From assembly GCA_030682835.1 (NCBI GenBank), contig JAUXNG010000075.1, forward strand, positions 1-64,000: a stretch of 64,000 nucleotides of DNA, written 5' to 3'. The DNA comes from Hydrogenophaga sp. (GTDB lineage: Bacteria; Pseudomonadota; Gammaproteobacteria; Burkholderiales; Burkholderiaceae_C). The notes beneath the pieces are model-generated. The model searched no databases, had not been told where the DNA came from, and was given only the letters and a program-made list of their open reading frames with translations. Within the stretch, counting starts at the first letter, position 1; every line of letters begins with the position of its first letter. Of this stretch, positions 12,225-21,849 are shown piece by piece. The position numbers and the translations under genes were made by a program.

Positions 12225-12851
12225 TCATAGACCGTAGGCGCCGGCATGGGTCAGGGCACGCACCAGTTCGCTGGCGCACGGGGCGAGATCGGTGAGCCGC
12301 TCGGTTTCGCCCCGCTCCACGGCGGCCAGAATCAGCTCGTTGATGCCCCCTACCGCGGCCAGCGCCATGGCGGGTGAGAGGGTGTGGCCGGGGCTGACGC
12401 CTGGCTGCACGCTCGCGTTCACCGTCTGGGCCATGAAATCGGCCAGATCCTGCATCACCTCCCGGCGCACCGCCAGCCCCGCGGTGCCGAGGTGGTGGAT
12501 CTCCACGAACAAGGTTCGAATGAGGCCCGTTCCTCCCGCCAGATGCGCAAGATAGGCGCCGAGCACCTGCTCGACCTGGGTCTGCCAAGGGCGATCGGGC
12601 TGAACAGCCTCCCGCAGGGTCTTCAGAGCCGATGCGCTCGCGGCGCGGTAGAGCGCCAGAAAGCAGGCTTCCTTGCTGTCAAAGTGCTCGTAGAAGGTGC
12701 GCTTGGACACGCCGGCCTCTCGCACGATGTCGGCAATGGTGGCTGCGGCCAGGCTTTTGGCTGTGGCCACTTTCGCCATGGCCTGCAGCAGGCGGATGCG
12801 GTGCTCAGGCGCGCTGGTGTCGATGGCGGCAGGGGAATCGAGTGTTTCCAT
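12225..12851 (-). CDS. TetR/AcrR family transcriptional regulator
   Basis: TetR-type regulator of 208 residues. The N-terminal helix-turn-helix reads ATIADIVREAGVSKRTFYEHFDSKEACF, a very typical TetR signature, at about residues 38-65; the rest is the variable ligand-binding domain. It is divergent from the PF10118 hydrolase gene, and a perfect 14-bp palindrome (12878-12891) lies between them, so it probably represses itself and that gene. The inducer cannot be told from sequence. Confidence 0.9.
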   Translation of the reverse strand: METLDSPAAIDTSAPEHRIRLLQAMAKVATAKSLAAATIADIVREAGVSKRTFYEHFDSKEACFLALYRAASASALKTLREAVQPDRPWQTQVEQVLGAYLAHLAGGTGLIRTLFVEIHHLGTAGLAVRREVMQDLADFMAQTVNASVQPGVSPGHTLSPAMALAAVGGINELILAAVERGETERLTDLAPCASELVRALTHAGAYGL

Positions 12852-12877
12852 GTGTCGGGATGTTAGGCCCCGTGACA

Positions 12878-12891
12878 GTCAGGTTCCTGAC
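12878..12891. promoter_or_regulatory. candidate TetR operator
   Basis: Perfect palindrome GTCAGG-TT-CCTGAC, 27 bases upstream of the TetR start codon and about 18 bases before a good plus-strand -35 box. Palindromes of this size between a TetR gene and its divergent target are usual operators. Binding is inferred. Confidence 0.6.
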
Positions 12892-12908
12892 AAGCAGCGC
12901 GGCCACCC

Positions 12909-12937
12909 TTGACAGGGGGGCCGCCACACGCAATACT
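12909..12937 (+). promoter_or_regulatory. sigma-70 promoter of the PF10118 gene
   Basis: TTGACA (12909-12914), 17-base spacer, AATACT (12932-12937). The start codon follows 36 bases later. The -35 box is perfect and the spacing ideal. Confidence 0.65.
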
Positions 12938-12972
12938 GCGCGGTACCCGCTCGTACCACCTGCACGCCCCAC

Positions 12973-13794
12973 ATGACCGAACTCGTTGTCCGCCGCTTGC
13001 TGATCGATCTGGAACAACCGGTGGCACGTCACTGGTGCGGCGGCGACGCCTTCCTGACCGCCTGGTTCAACGCCCTCTCGATGAGCTTCCCGGTGGGTGA
13101 GCAGTTCTTCATCGACTCGGTGCGCAATGGATTCAAGGCCCTGCCGCCGGCGCAGCAAGACGCCTTCCGTGCCGAGATGCAGGGGTTTGTCGGACAGGAA
13201 GCCACCCACCGCCGCATCCACGCGCTGTTCAATGCACAGATCGAAAAACACGGGCTGGTGAACGACTGGGAGCCCCGCGCCCGGGAGCGCCTGCGGCTCA
13301 TCGATGGCACCGACCCCCGCCACGGGCTGGCCATCACGGCGGCCAATGAACACTTTACAGCGCTGTTTGCCGAATGGCTGCTGTCGAATGAATCGCTGCT
13401 GGAGGGCTGCGAGCCCCGGCTCAAAGCACTGTGGCTCTGGCACAGCGCCGAAGAAGCCGAACACAAATGCACCGCGTTCGACCTCTACCAGGCGCTGGAC
13501 GGAAGCCACGCCTGGCGGGTGAAATGGATGCGCCGAATCACTTTTATCTTCCTGAGTGACACCCTGCTGCAGACCGCGCGCAACCTCAAACGCGACGGCA
13601 CGCTCTGGCGCTGGAGCACCTGGCGCAGCGGCTGGCGGCACCTGCTCGGCCCTCAAGGCTTGCTGCGCAGCAGTTTCCAGCCGTGGCGCGCCTATTTCAG
13701 GCCCGACTTCCATCCGGCCCAGCAGACGAGCGAATTGTCCGACCACTGGCTCCGGAAGAATGCCGCGCTCTACACCCGCGTGGGCAGCGCCTGA
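12973..13794 (+). CDS. predicted metal-dependent hydrolase (PF10118, COG3687)
   Basis: Protein of 273 residues in the PF10118 family. Features: [27 protein letters not shown] near the start, [31 protein letters not shown] and [17 protein letters not shown]. The repeated Glu-x-x-His pairs (QEATH, NEHF, SAEEAEH) look like the di-iron ligands of a ferritin-like helical fold. The biochemical role is unknown. The upstream promoter and TetR operator suggest ligand-induced expression together with the divergent regulator. Confidence 0.85.
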   Translation: MTELVVRRLLIDLEQPVARHWCGGDAFLTAWFNALSMSFPVGEQFFIDSVRNGFKALPPAQQDAFRAEMQGFVGQEATHRRIHALFNAQIEKHGLVNDWEPRARERLRLIDGTDPRHGLAITAANEHFTALFAEWLLSNESLLEGCEPRLKALWLWHSAEEAEHKCTAFDLYQALDGSHAWRVKWMRRITFIFLSDTLLQTARNLKRDGTLWRWSTWRSGWRHLLGPQGLLRSSFQPWRAYFRPDFHPAQQTSELSDHWLRKNAALYTRVGSA

Positions 13795-13883
13795 TCGGCA
13801 ACCCCGCTGGAGGGGCCGCCATAGCCCCTTTGGACGATGGGCGCTGCCGGCCAGACCGGCGCTTGCTCCCACATAATCGGGTC

Positions 13884-14999
13884 ATGTCAGAACGCGTCAT
13901 TCCCCTCGTTGACCACCGCAGCCGCACCCTGGTGGCCAGCGTGCCGTCCAGCGCGATCGCGCCCACCGGTCTGCTTGCCGATTCGCTCGGGCGGCCTCTG
14001 CGCGACCTGCGCATCAGCGTCACCGACCGCTGCAACTTCCGCTGCAGCTACTGCATGCCCAAGGAAGTGTTCGACAAGGACTACCCTTACCTGCCGCACA
14101 GCGCGCTGCTGAGCTTTGAGGAAATCACGCGGGTGGCCAGGCAGTTCGTGGCGCACGGCGTGCAGAAGATCCGCCTGACCGGTGGCGAGCCGCTGCTGCG
14201 CAAGAACATCGAGATCCTGATCGAGCAGCTGGCGGCCCTGCGCACGGTCGAAGGCCGCCCGCTCGACATCACGCTCACCACCAATGGCTCGCTGCTGGAA
14301 CGCAAGGCCGCCGCGCTGAAAGCCGCTGGCCTGCAGCGTGTCACCGTGAGCCTGGACGGGCTGGACGACACCGTTTTCCGGTCCATGAACGATGTCGATT
14401 TTCCGGTGGCCGACGTGCTGCGCGGCATCGAGGCGGCACAGGCAGCCGGCCTGGGCCCGATCAAGGTCAACATGGTGGTCAAGCGGGGTACCAACGACCA
14501 CGAAATCCTGCCCATGGCCCGCCACTTCCGGGGCACGGGCGTGGTGCTGCGTTTCATCGAATACATGGACGTGGGCGCCACCAACGGCTGGCGCATGGAC
14601 GAGGTGATGCCCAGTGCCGAGGTGGTGCAGCTGATCCACCAGCAACTGCCCCTGGTGCAGCTGGAACCCTCCGCAACCGGCGAAACCGCCGAGCGCTGGG
14701 GGTATGCCGACGGCCAGGGCGAGATCGGCGTGATCAGCAGCGTGACGCAGGCGTTCTGCGGCGACTGCAACCGCGCCCGCCTGTCCACCGAAGGCAAGGT
14801 CTACCTCTGCCTGTTCGCCAACCAGGGCCATGACCTGAAACCCCTGGTGCGCGGCAATGCTTCCGACGCCGAGCTGGCCAGCGCCATCGCCGCCATCTGG
14901 CAGGGCCGCAGCGACCGTTACTCACAGCTCCGCGCCAGCCTGCCCCCTGACGCGTCAACCGGGGGTCGCCGGGTGGAGATGAGCTACATCGGGGGGTAG
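13884..14999 (+). CDS. moaA: GTP 3',8-cyclase (molybdenum cofactor synthesis, radical SAM)
   Basis: Radical SAM enzyme of 371 residues that, with MoaC, converts GTP to cyclic pyranopterin monophosphate, the first step of molybdenum cofactor synthesis. The SAM cluster motif CNFRCSYC places cysteines at 50, 54 and 57. The C-terminal second cluster is [18 protein letters not shown]. The chain ends in the conserved Gly-Gly (SYIGG) needed for activity. The longer frame from 13683 is not used because it overlaps the PF10118 gene. First gene of moaA-mobA-moeA; a dispersed repeat separates it from mobA. Confidence 0.96.
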   Translation: MSERVIPLVDHRSRTLVASVPSSAIAPTGLLADSLGRPLRDLRISVTDRCNFRCSYCMPKEVFDKDYPYLPHSALLSFEEITRVARQFVAHGVQKIRLTGGEPLLRKNIEILIEQLAALRTVEGRPLDITLTTNGSLLERKAAALKAAGLQRVTVSLDGLDDTVFRSMNDVDFPVADVLRGIEAAQAAGLGPIKVNMVVKRGTNDHEILPMARHFRGTGVVLRFIEYMDVGATNGWRMDEVMPSAEVVQLIHQQLPLVQLEPSATGETAERWGYADGQGEIGVISSVTQAFCGDCNRARLSTEGKVYLCLFANQGHDLKPLVRGNASDAELASAIAAIWQGRSDRYSQLRASLPPDASTGGRRVEMSYIGG

Positions 15000-15007
15000 T
15001 GGTGGTG

Positions 15008-15093
15008 CACCCCCGCGCCGCCTTCGGCGTCACCCCCTCAAGGGGGCAACGCGGTGCGGCCTGGCGAAGCCAGTTCCGCCGCGTTCCCGGTCA
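15008..15093. repeat. dispersed GC-rich intergenic repeat (family A, copy 1)
   Basis: Between moaA and mobA. It shares CCCCCGCGCCGCCTTCGGCG, then CACCCC...AGGGGGCAAC, and the tail CCGGTTCC/GCGTTCCCGG with the copy after rho at 50856-50940. It contains a short hairpin around CCCCCTCAAGGGGG. A related, more diverged element is inside moeA (16712-16812). Confidence 0.8.
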
Positions 15094-15160
15094 AGACACG
15101 CCGCGCCGAAACCACCTTTCTGCCGTAAGTTGATCCACATTTTTCAACCGAGACATTTCC

Positions 15161-15784
15161 TTGATCCATCCTTCTGAAATCACCGGTCTGATCCTCGCAG
15201 GGGGCCGTGGCTCCCGCATGGGCGGGCTCGACAAAGGCCTGCAGAACTTCAACGGCACGCCGCTGGCGCTGCATGCTTTGTTGCGGCTGCAGATGCAGGA
15301 AGGTGGTCTGATCGGCGAGCTGATGGTCAATGCCAACCGCAACCTCTCGGCCTATGAAGCCTTCGGCGCACCGGTGTGGCCCGATTCGCTGAGCGACTAC
15401 GCCGGGCCGCTGGCGGGCTTCATGACGGGGCTGGAACGCTGCGAGACGCCTTACCTGCTGACCGTGCCTTGCGACACACCGCTGTTTCCCTCAGACCTTG
15501 CACAGCGTCTGGCCGCGGCATTCGACGACGAGAACGTCGAGATCGCCATGGCCGCGGCCCGCGAGGACGACGGTCAGGTGCGCCCGCAGCCCGTGTTCTG
15601 CCTGATGCGCGTGGAGCTGCTGGAGAGCCTGGTGGCCTTCACACAGGCGGGGGGCCGCAAGATCGACCGCTGGACCGACCAGCACCGAACGGCCGTGGTG
15701 ACCTTCGACCAGCCAGGCGACGACCCGCGCGCCTTCTGCAACACCAACACCCTGGCGGAACTGCACGCCCTGGAAAACCGCTGA
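15161..15784 (+). CDS. mobA: molybdenum cofactor guanylyltransferase
   Basis: MobA, 207 residues; attaches GMP to molybdopterin to make the guanine dinucleotide form of the cofactor. The nucleotide-binding signature [19 protein letters not shown] is at the N-terminus, and the metal-binding [10 protein letters not shown] motif comes later. The start is TTG at 15161: there is no ATG or GTG at the right place, and the coding sequence begins [14 protein letters not shown]. It ends 18 bases before moeA, so the two are co-transcribed. The presence of MobA implies DMSO-reductase-family molybdoenzymes in the cell. Confidence 0.92.
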   Translation: MIHPSEITGLILAGGRGSRMGGLDKGLQNFNGTPLALHALLRLQMQEGGLIGELMVNANRNLSAYEAFGAPVWPDSLSDYAGPLAGFMTGLERCETPYLLTVPCDTPLFPSDLAQRLAAAFDDENVEIAMAAAREDDGQVRPQPVFCLMRVELLESLVAFTQAGGRKIDRWTDQHRTAVVTFDQPGDDPRAFCNTNTLAELHALENR

Positions 15785-15802
15785 TCTTCTGCCGCCGCCG
15801 AC

Positions 15803-17167
15803 ATGAAATCCATCGCGCAAATTGCCGCCGCCCTGCAAGGCTACGACCCGCAGGCCCTGAGCGCCGCCCAGGTGAGCGACTTCCTTTCGCTGCTGGTCGA
15901 ACCCGTGACCGAGACCGAAACGGTGGGCATCTTTGATGCTCTGGGCCGGGTGCTGGCACAGGACGTGGTTTCCCCCATCAGCGTGCCGCCCCACGACAAC
16001 TCGGCCATGGACGGCTTTGCTTTCGACGGCCGCCAGCTGCGGGCCGGGCAGCCGCTGGCCCTGCGCTGCCGGGGCACTGCGTTTGCCGGCCAGGCCTGGA
16101 CGGGCGAGGCCGGCAACGGGGACTGCGTGAAGATCATGACGGGCGCCATCATGCCCGCCAGCATGGACACGGTGGTACCGGTGGAGTTCGTGCAGGTTGA
16201 CGGCGAGCAGGTCTCCATCCCGGCCGACGTGCTGCGCCAGGGCGACAACCGCCGCCTGCTGGGCGAAGACCTGATGGCCGGCCAGCCGGCACTGGGTCGC
16301 GGCCAGACGCTGGGTCCTGCTGCGCTGGGCCTGGTGGCCAGCCTGGGACTTCCGACTGTAAGCGTGTTCCGACGCCTGAAGGTGGCCTATTTCTCGACGG
16401 GCGACGAAATCCTCAGCCTGGGCGAGACCCCCCGCGAAGGCGCTGTGTACGACAGCAACCGGTACACCGTGTTCGGCCTGCTCACGAAACTCGGCGTCGA
16501 GGTGATCGACATGGGCGTGGTCAAAGATGAGCCGGCCGCGCTGGAAGCCGCGTTCCGGCAGGCGGCCGAGCAGGCCGATGCCATCATCACCAGCGGCGGC
16601 GTGAGCATGGGCGAAGCCGACCACACCAAGGCCATGATGAAGCAGCTGGGCGACGTGGCCTTCTGGCGCATCGCCATGCGCCCCGGCCGGCCGATGGCGG
16701 TGGGCAAGATTGTTCACCCCCACGCTCCACCGCTGCTCGGGTCGATGCCCCTTGAGGGGGCTGAGACCGGCTTGGGGCGGCCCGGCGCCGGTCTCGCCGG
16801 ACAGGGCGGAAAGAACGCGGTCCTGTTCGGTCTGCCGGGCAACCCGGTGGCGGTGATGGTCACCTTCCTGGCCTTCGTGCGCCCTGCCCTGCTGCAGATG
16901 ATGGGCGCTGCCGCCAGCGAACCCGTGCTGCTGCAGGCCCGCAGCGGCGAGGCACTGCGCAAGAAACCCGGCCGCACCGAGTACCAGCGCGGCATCGTCA
17001 CCCGCCAGGCCGACGGCACGCTCAGCGTGCGCACCACCGGCAACCAGGGCTCGGGCGTGCTGCGCTCCATGGTGGAAGCCAACGGTCTGATCGTGCTGCA
17101 TCATGAGCAAGGCAACGTGGCGGTGGGCGACCTGGTCGATGTGATGATGTTCGACGGCGCTATCTGA
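15803..17167 (+). CDS. moeA: molybdopterin molybdenumtransferase
   Basis: MoeA, 454 residues; inserts molybdate into adenylylated molybdopterin. Domain motifs: PPHDNSAMDGFAF, KIMTGAIMP, STGDEILSLGE, YDSNRYTVFGLL, TSGGVSMGEADHTKAMM, and the MoCF signature GLPGNPVAVMV. At about residues 303-337, between MRPGRPMAVGKI and the next conserved segment NAVLFGLPGNP, there is a proline/glycine-rich stretch of about 33 residues without family similarity. The DNA there (16712-16812) resembles the dispersed repeat at 15008 and 50856. It is in frame and leaves both flanking motifs intact, so the protein is probably functional with an extra surface loop. Confidence 0.93.
   Translation: MKSIAQIAAALQGYDPQALSAAQVSDFLSLLVEPVTETETVGIFDALGRVLAQDVVSPISVPPHDNSAMDGFAFDGRQLRAGQPLALRCRGTAFAGQAWTGEAGNGDCVKIMTGAIMPASMDTVVPVEFVQVDGEQVSIPADVLRQGDNRRLLGEDLMAGQPALGRGQTLGPAALGLVASLGLPTVSVFRRLKVAYFSTGDEILSLGETPREGAVYDSNRYTVFGLLTKLGVEVIDMGVVKDEPAALEAAFRQAAEQADAIITSGGVSMGEADHTKAMMKQLGDVAFWRIAMRPGRPMAVGKIVHPHAPPLLGSMPLEGAETGLGRPGAGLAGQGGKNAVLFGLPGNPVAVMVTFLAFVRPALLQMMGAAASEPVLLQARSGEALRKKPGRTEYQRGIVTRQADGTLSVRTTGNQGSGVLRSMVEANGLIVLHHEQGNVAVGDLVDVMMFDGAI
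16712..16812 (+). repeat. repeat-derived segment inserted in frame in moeA
   Basis: Reads CACCCCCACGCTCC...GCTCGGGTCG, then CCCCTTGAGGGGGC, then CTTGGGGCGGCCCGGCGCCGG. This is the same kind of order as the intergenic repeats (CCCCCGCGCC, then CCCCTCAAGGGGGC, then a CGGCCCGG/GCCGG tail). It lies exactly where MoeA homologues pass directly from the RPMAVG motif to the LPGNPVA motif. The length keeps the frame. Confidence 0.65.
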
Positions 17168-17194
17168 AGCTGAAGCGCACACGAACTGCCGAAC

Positions 17195-18583
17195 TCAGGG
17201 CCGGTGCGCCTGGATGCGGCACAGCTTGCCGCTGCGCCCCCGGGGCACTGACTGCCCCAGCTCACCCAGCACGCGAATCGGCAAGGCACCCTGCGCGGCG
17301 GCAAAGGCCTGCAGCACGCTTCGGCAACGGCTGAGCGCCTGGCGCCCGGCATCGCCACTCAGCGGCAGGCGCAGCACCAGGGTGTGGGCATCGCGCTGGC
17401 GGATCTGGAAATCGAACACGCCCGCGTCCTCCTCGAGCACGGTGGACAGGGCCAGCGGCAGCAGGGGCACCATGCGGCCAGCGCCCTGCATGTGCAGGGT
17501 GTCGTCCTGTCGCCCGGCCACCTCGATCACCGGAAAAGGCGAGCCACAGGCGCATGGCTCGGGGTGCAGGGTGACATGGTCGCCCAGCTGGTAGCGGATC
17601 AGTGGCTGCACCCGGTTCGCCAGATTGGTCAGCAGCAGGCCGCAAGAAGGCTGCCCCGGCGGCACCGGGCGTTGGTGCTCGTCCACCGGCTCGAGCACCA
17701 GCCAGTCGGTATTCAGGTGCAGGCCGCCAAAGGCGCATTCGGAACCCATGGCAATGAACTCGGACGTGCCATAGCTGTTGCGCACGCGGCACCCGAAGGC
17801 GCGCTCGATGCGCAGCCGCATCGCCGGGCTGAGCGTTTCGCCCCCGGTCCAGATCTCGCGCAGGTGGACGGACAGGTGCCCGCGCTCCACCTCGTCGGCC
17901 AGCATCAGGGCCGCCGTCGGGTAGGTGGCGAGCACGGTCGGTGAAAAATCACCGAGCTGCTCCACCAGCGCTTCCACCGGCTCAAGAATGGAAAAGCTCG
18001 ACATCACCGGCGCCAGCCAGGGCTGCAGCTGGCGCAGGCGCTGCAGACCCACGTAGCTGGCGAAATGCCCCTCGGTGGCACCCACGAAAGCCATGCGTTC
18101 GGTGAGGTAGAAGGGGTCGAGCCAGCGCCGGCCGCCCTCGGGGCGGCAGCGGCGCAGCGACTCCAGCGCGTCGTACACCGCCAGCGCCTGCGCGTCCTGC
18201 ACGAAAACGCCCGGCTCGCCGCTGGTGCCCGAACTCTCCCACAGCAGGTACTGGCCCAGGTAGGCCTGCGCCACGCGGGATGGGTCGGCCAGCACATCGC
18301 GCAGCGAGAGCAAGTCCAGACGCGGATCGGTCACCCAGTCATCGAAACGGGCCATGAGTTCGCTGCGAGCCACCGGCTCGACGTCCTGCAAGGTCGCCAC
18401 CGCGCCTTTGCGCACATGGCGCAGGCGTTCGCGGTAGAAGGCAGACGCGTCACGCGCGTGCGCCAGCAAACTGTCCAGCCGCTGGGCCTGGCAGCGCGCG
18501 ATGCTGGCGGGCGCCGCCCGGTTGAGTGCCAGGACGCTGGCGGTCACGCCAGCGACGGAAAAGGGGTCGAATACGGTGCCCAT
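17195..18583 (-). CDS. PaaK/CapK-like adenylate-forming enzyme (phenylacetate-CoA ligase family)
   Basis: ANL-superfamily protein of 462 residues resembling phenylacetate-CoA ligase and CapK. The ATP-binding P-loop SSGTSGEPGVF is near residue 117, the A5-like motif YGTSEF near residue 271, and the segment VQPLIRYQLGDH acts as the hinge motif. A C-terminal GKLCR provides the catalytic lysine. CACGSPFPVIEVAGR resembles the PaaK region with paired cysteines. The acid substrate is unknown. No paa genes are nearby; it stands alone between moeA and the efflux pump. Confidence 0.82.
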   Translation of the reverse strand: MGTVFDPFSVAGVTASVLALNRAAPASIARCQAQRLDSLLAHARDASAFYRERLRHVRKGAVATLQDVEPVARSELMARFDDWVTDPRLDLLSLRDVLADPSRVAQAYLGQYLLWESSGTSGEPGVFVQDAQALAVYDALESLRRCRPEGGRRWLDPFYLTERMAFVGATEGHFASYVGLQRLRQLQPWLAPVMSSFSILEPVEALVEQLGDFSPTVLATYPTAALMLADEVERGHLSVHLREIWTGGETLSPAMRLRIERAFGCRVRNSYGTSEFIAMGSECAFGGLHLNTDWLVLEPVDEHQRPVPPGQPSCGLLLTNLANRVQPLIRYQLGDHVTLHPEPCACGSPFPVIEVAGRQDDTLHMQGAGRMVPLLPLALSTVLEEDAGVFDFQIRQRDAHTLVLRLPLSGDAGRQALSRCRSVLQAFAAAQGALPIRVLGELGQSVPRGRSGKLCRIQAHRP

Positions 18584-18729
18584 GCTGTGCTCCCTGTGGG
18601 TTCAACGCGGGCGCGGCTGGCATGTGCCGGCTTTGCGGCCAGCCAGCCTCTCGGTCAGATGCCCTCCTCGCATCTTGGCCAGAGTGGGCCGGGAAGGCTT
18701 GACCTGGGTCAAGCCCAGCGTCTGCCCGG

Positions 18730-21700
18730 TCAGGTCGCCGAAGGCGCGAGAGGGTTCCCGCTGTCCGACGAGGGGGCCGGTTGGCGGGCCCCGGGGGCCT
18801 CGCGGCGAGCGAGCAGGATGTACATGGTGGGCACCACGAAGATCGTCAGCAAGGTACCCAGACTCATGCCGCCCACGATCACCCAGCCGATCTGCTGGCG
18901 GCTTTCAGCGCCCGCGCCGCTGGCCAGCGCGAGGGGCATGGCGCCCAGCACCATGGCACCGGTGGTCATCAGAATGGGGCGCAGACGCATCGCGGCCGAC
19001 TGCTTCACGGCGTCCACCAGCGCCACCCCTTGCGCGCGCAGCTGGTTGGCGAACTCGACAATCAGAATGCCGTGTTTCGTGATCAAGCCGACCAGGGTGA
19101 TCAGCCCGATCTGGCTGAACACGTTGAGCGTGCCTCCCGTGAACTTCAGTGCGAGCAATGCACCCAGCATGGACAGCGGCACGCTGAGCATGATCACCAG
19201 CGGGTCGACAAAACTCTCGAACTGGGCCGCGAGCACCAGATAGATGAACACCAGGGAGAGCACAAACACGATCGCCAGCGAACCCGATGCGTTGCGGAAC
19301 TCGCGGCTCTGCCCGTTCAGGTCGGTGGTGTAGCCGGCTGGGAGAATGTCGCGCGCGGTGGCATCCATGAAGTCCAGCGCCTCGCCCAGGGCCAGGTCGG
19401 GGGACAGGTTGGCGGTGATGGAGGCACTGCGGCGCTGGCCGAAGTGGTTGAGCTCCCGGGGCACCACGACCTCGCGAATCTGCACCAGCGAGGCCAGCGG
19501 GATCATGGCGTCGCCCCGCCCTCGCACGAACAGGCGGTCGATGTCGTCGGGCGTGCTGCGCTGCGCGCTGTCGGTCTGCACCAGCACGTCGTACTGCTCG
19601 CCCTCGCGCTTGTAGCGCGTGACGATGCGCCCGCCCAGCATGGTCTCCACCGTGCGGGCGATCACATCCACATTCACGCCCATGTCGGCAGCGCGTTCGC
19701 GGTCCACGTCCAGACGGATCTCGGGTTTGTTCAGGCGCAGGTCGGTGTCCACCTGCACGAAGCCGGGGTTCTTGGCCAGCGCGTCCTGGAATTCGCGCAC
19801 CACCCGCGAGAGATTGGCGTAGCTGTCGGACGTGACGATCACGTAGTTGATGGGCCGCTCTCGGAAACCCTGGCCGAGCGACGGCGGTGTGATCGGAAAA
19901 GCACTCACGCCCGGCAGCGCGGCCATGCGCGGCGCAATCTCGCGGGCGATCTCCTGCGTGGTGCGCGTGCGGTCTTCCCAGGGCTTGGCGCGCAGGAACA
20001 CGCTGCCCTGCGCCACGGTGGGGTTGCCGATGTTGCTGAAGATGCGGTCGAATTCCGGGTAGTCCTGACCGATGCGCTCGATGGCCTCGGCGTACCGTCG
20101 GGTGTAGGCCAGGGTGGCACCGTCGGGACCGTTGATGTTGGCCAGGATGACGCCGCGGTCCTCAATGGGCGCCAGCTCCTGCTTGATGCCGGTCACCAGC
20201 CACCAGCTACCGGCCGCGCTGGCCACCATCACCGCTACCACCAGCCAGCGCGCCTGCAGCGCCAGCGCCAGCGCGCGGCTGTAGCCGCGAGTGAGGCCGT
20301 TGAGTGCACGCTCCATGCCACGGTCGAACCGGCCGGGGTTCGGGTTGTGGCGCAGCAGCTTGGAGCACAGCATGGGCGAGAGCGTGAGCGCCACAAAGCC
20401 GGACACCACCACCGCACCCGCCAGTGCCAGCGCAAACTCGGCAAACAGCCGCCCCGTGCGTCCTGGCGTGAAGGCCAGCGGGGCGTACACCGCGGCCAGC
20501 GTCAGCGTCATGGCCACCACGGCAAAGCCGATTTCACGCGCACCCTTGATGGCCGCGGCAAAGGGCTCCATGCCGGCTTCGATGTGCCGGTAGATGTTTT
20601 CCAGCACCACGATGGCATCGTCCACCACCAGGCCAATGGCCAGCACCAGCGCCAGCAGGGTGAGCGTGTTGATGGAGAAGCCGAACAGCGCCATCAGCGC
20701 GAAGGTGCCGATCAGGCTCACGGGAATCGTCACCAGCGGGATGATGGAGGCCCGCAGCGTGCGCAGGAACACAAAAATCACCAGGGCCACCAGCACCACC
20801 GCCTCGGCAATCGTGGTGTACACCGCCTTGATGGAGCGGTCGATGAACACCGAGTTGTCGTTGGCAATGTCCACGTTCACGCCGGGCGGCAGATCCTGCT
20901 TCACCTTTTCCAGCAACTCGCGCACGCCCGCCGACAGCTCCAGCGGGTTGGCCGTGGCCTGGCGGATCACGCCCAGCGAAATCGAATCGCGCCCGTTCAG
21001 GCGCACCGAGGTGCGCTCGTCCTGCGGCCCCTGCACCACCCGGGCCACATCGCCCAGGCGGATGGTCTGGCCGTTGACGGTGCGCAAGGCCACCTGGCGG
21101 AACTGCTCCGGGGTCTGCAGGTCGGTCGCGGCGGTGACGTTGAATTCGCGCAGCGTGCTCTCGATGCGCCCGGCTGGCACCTCCAGGTTGGAGCGGCGCA
21201 GCGCGTCTTCCACGTCCTGCACCGTCAGGCGGTAGGCGGCCAGCCGGTCGGGGTCGAGCCAGATGCGCATGGCGTAGCGGCGTTCGCCGTACACCCGCAC
21301 ATCGGCGGCTCCCGGCGCGGTCTGTAGCACCGGCTTGGCGATGCGGTTGGCGAAATCGGACAACTGCAGGGCGTCGTGGGTGTCCGAACTGAGCGCCAGC
21401 CAGATCACGGGAAACGCATCCGCCTCCACCTTCGCAATCACCGGCTCGTCGATCCCCTGTGGCAGGCGCTGGCGCACGCGGCTGACCTTGTCGCGCACGT
21501 CGGCCGCGGCCGAGTCGGGGTCGCGCTCCAGCTTGAAACGCACCGTGATCTGGCTGCGCTCCTGGCGGCTGATGGAGGTGATGACATCCACCCCCTCGAT
21601 GCCGGCCAGCGAGTCCTCCAGCGGCTTCGTCACCTGCGACTCCACCACCTCGCTGGAGGCGCCCGTGAAGCTGGTGCTGACGGTGACGGTTGGCTCGTCG

Positions 21701-21819
21701 ATCTTCGGGTACTCCCGCACCGTGAGCCCGTTGAACGAGACCCAGCCCACCAGCAGGATGAGCAGCGACAGCACGGTCGCAAAGACCGGCCGGCGGATGG
21801 AAATTTCAGGCAGTTGCAT
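18730..21819 (-). CDS. RND-type efflux pump, inner-membrane permease (HAE1 family)
   Basis: Resistance-nodulation-division permease of 1029 residues, typical length, with 12 membrane helices and two large periplasmic loops. It begins ISIRRPVFATVLSLLILLVGW. The proton-relay aspartate pair is in helix 4 (LAIGLVVDDAIVVLENIYRH). It exports small molecules using the proton gradient, as a trimer with the adaptor encoded 30 bases upstream. No outer-membrane channel gene follows, so it presumably uses a TolC-type protein encoded elsewhere. Substrate unknown; the sequence looks like multidrug pumps rather than metal pumps. Confidence 0.93.
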   Translation of the reverse strand: MQLPEISIRRPVFATVLSLLILLVGWVSFNGLTVREYPKIDEPTVTVSTSFTGASSEVVESQVTKPLEDSLAGIEGVDVITSISRQERSQITVRFKLERDPDSAAADVRDKVSRVRQRLPQGIDEPVIAKVEADAFPVIWLALSSDTHDALQLSDFANRIAKPVLQTAPGAADVRVYGERRYAMRIWLDPDRLAAYRLTVQDVEDALRRSNLEVPAGRIESTLREFNVTAATDLQTPEQFRQVALRTVNGQTIRLGDVARVVQGPQDERTSVRLNGRDSISLGVIRQATANPLELSAGVRELLEKVKQDLPPGVNVDIANDNSVFIDRSIKAVYTTIAEAVVLVALVIFVFLRTLRASIIPLVTIPVSLIGTFALMALFGFSINTLTLLALVLAIGLVVDDAIVVLENIYRHIEAGMEPFAAAIKGAREIGFAVVAMTLTLAAVYAPLAFTPGRTGRLFAEFALALAGAVVVSGFVALTLSPMLCSKLLRHNPNPGRFDRGMERALNGLTRGYSRALALALQARWLVVAVMVASAAGSWWLVTGIKQELAPIEDRGVILANINGPDGATLAYTRRYAEAIERIGQDYPEFDRIFSNIGNPTVAQGSVFLRAKPWEDRTRTTQEIAREIAPRMAALPGVSAFPITPPSLGQGFRERPINYVIVTSDSYANLSRVVREFQDALAKNPGFVQVDTDLRLNKPEIRLDVDRERAADMGVNVDVIARTVETMLGGRIVTRYKREGEQYDVLVQTDSAQRSTPDDIDRLFVRGRGDAMIPLASLVQIREVVVPRELNHFGQRRSASITANLSPDLALGEALDFMDATARDILPAGYTTDLNGQSREFRNASGSLAIVFVLSLVFIYLVLAAQFESFVDPLVIMLSVPLSMLGALLALKFTGGTLNVFSQIGLITLVGLITKHGILIVEFANQLRAQGVALVDAVKQSAAMRLRPILMTTGAMVLGAMPLALASGAGAESRQQIGWVIVGGMSLGTLLTIFVVPTMYILLARREAPGARQPAPSSDSGNPLAPSAT

Positions 21820-21849
21820 GGCGGGGGCTCCGGGATCAGCCAGTGGGCT

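Noticed and set aside
18781-21327. Plus-strand open frame of 848 codons
   Set aside because: Antisense shadow of the RND permease, rich in His, Gln and Arg with no family pattern.
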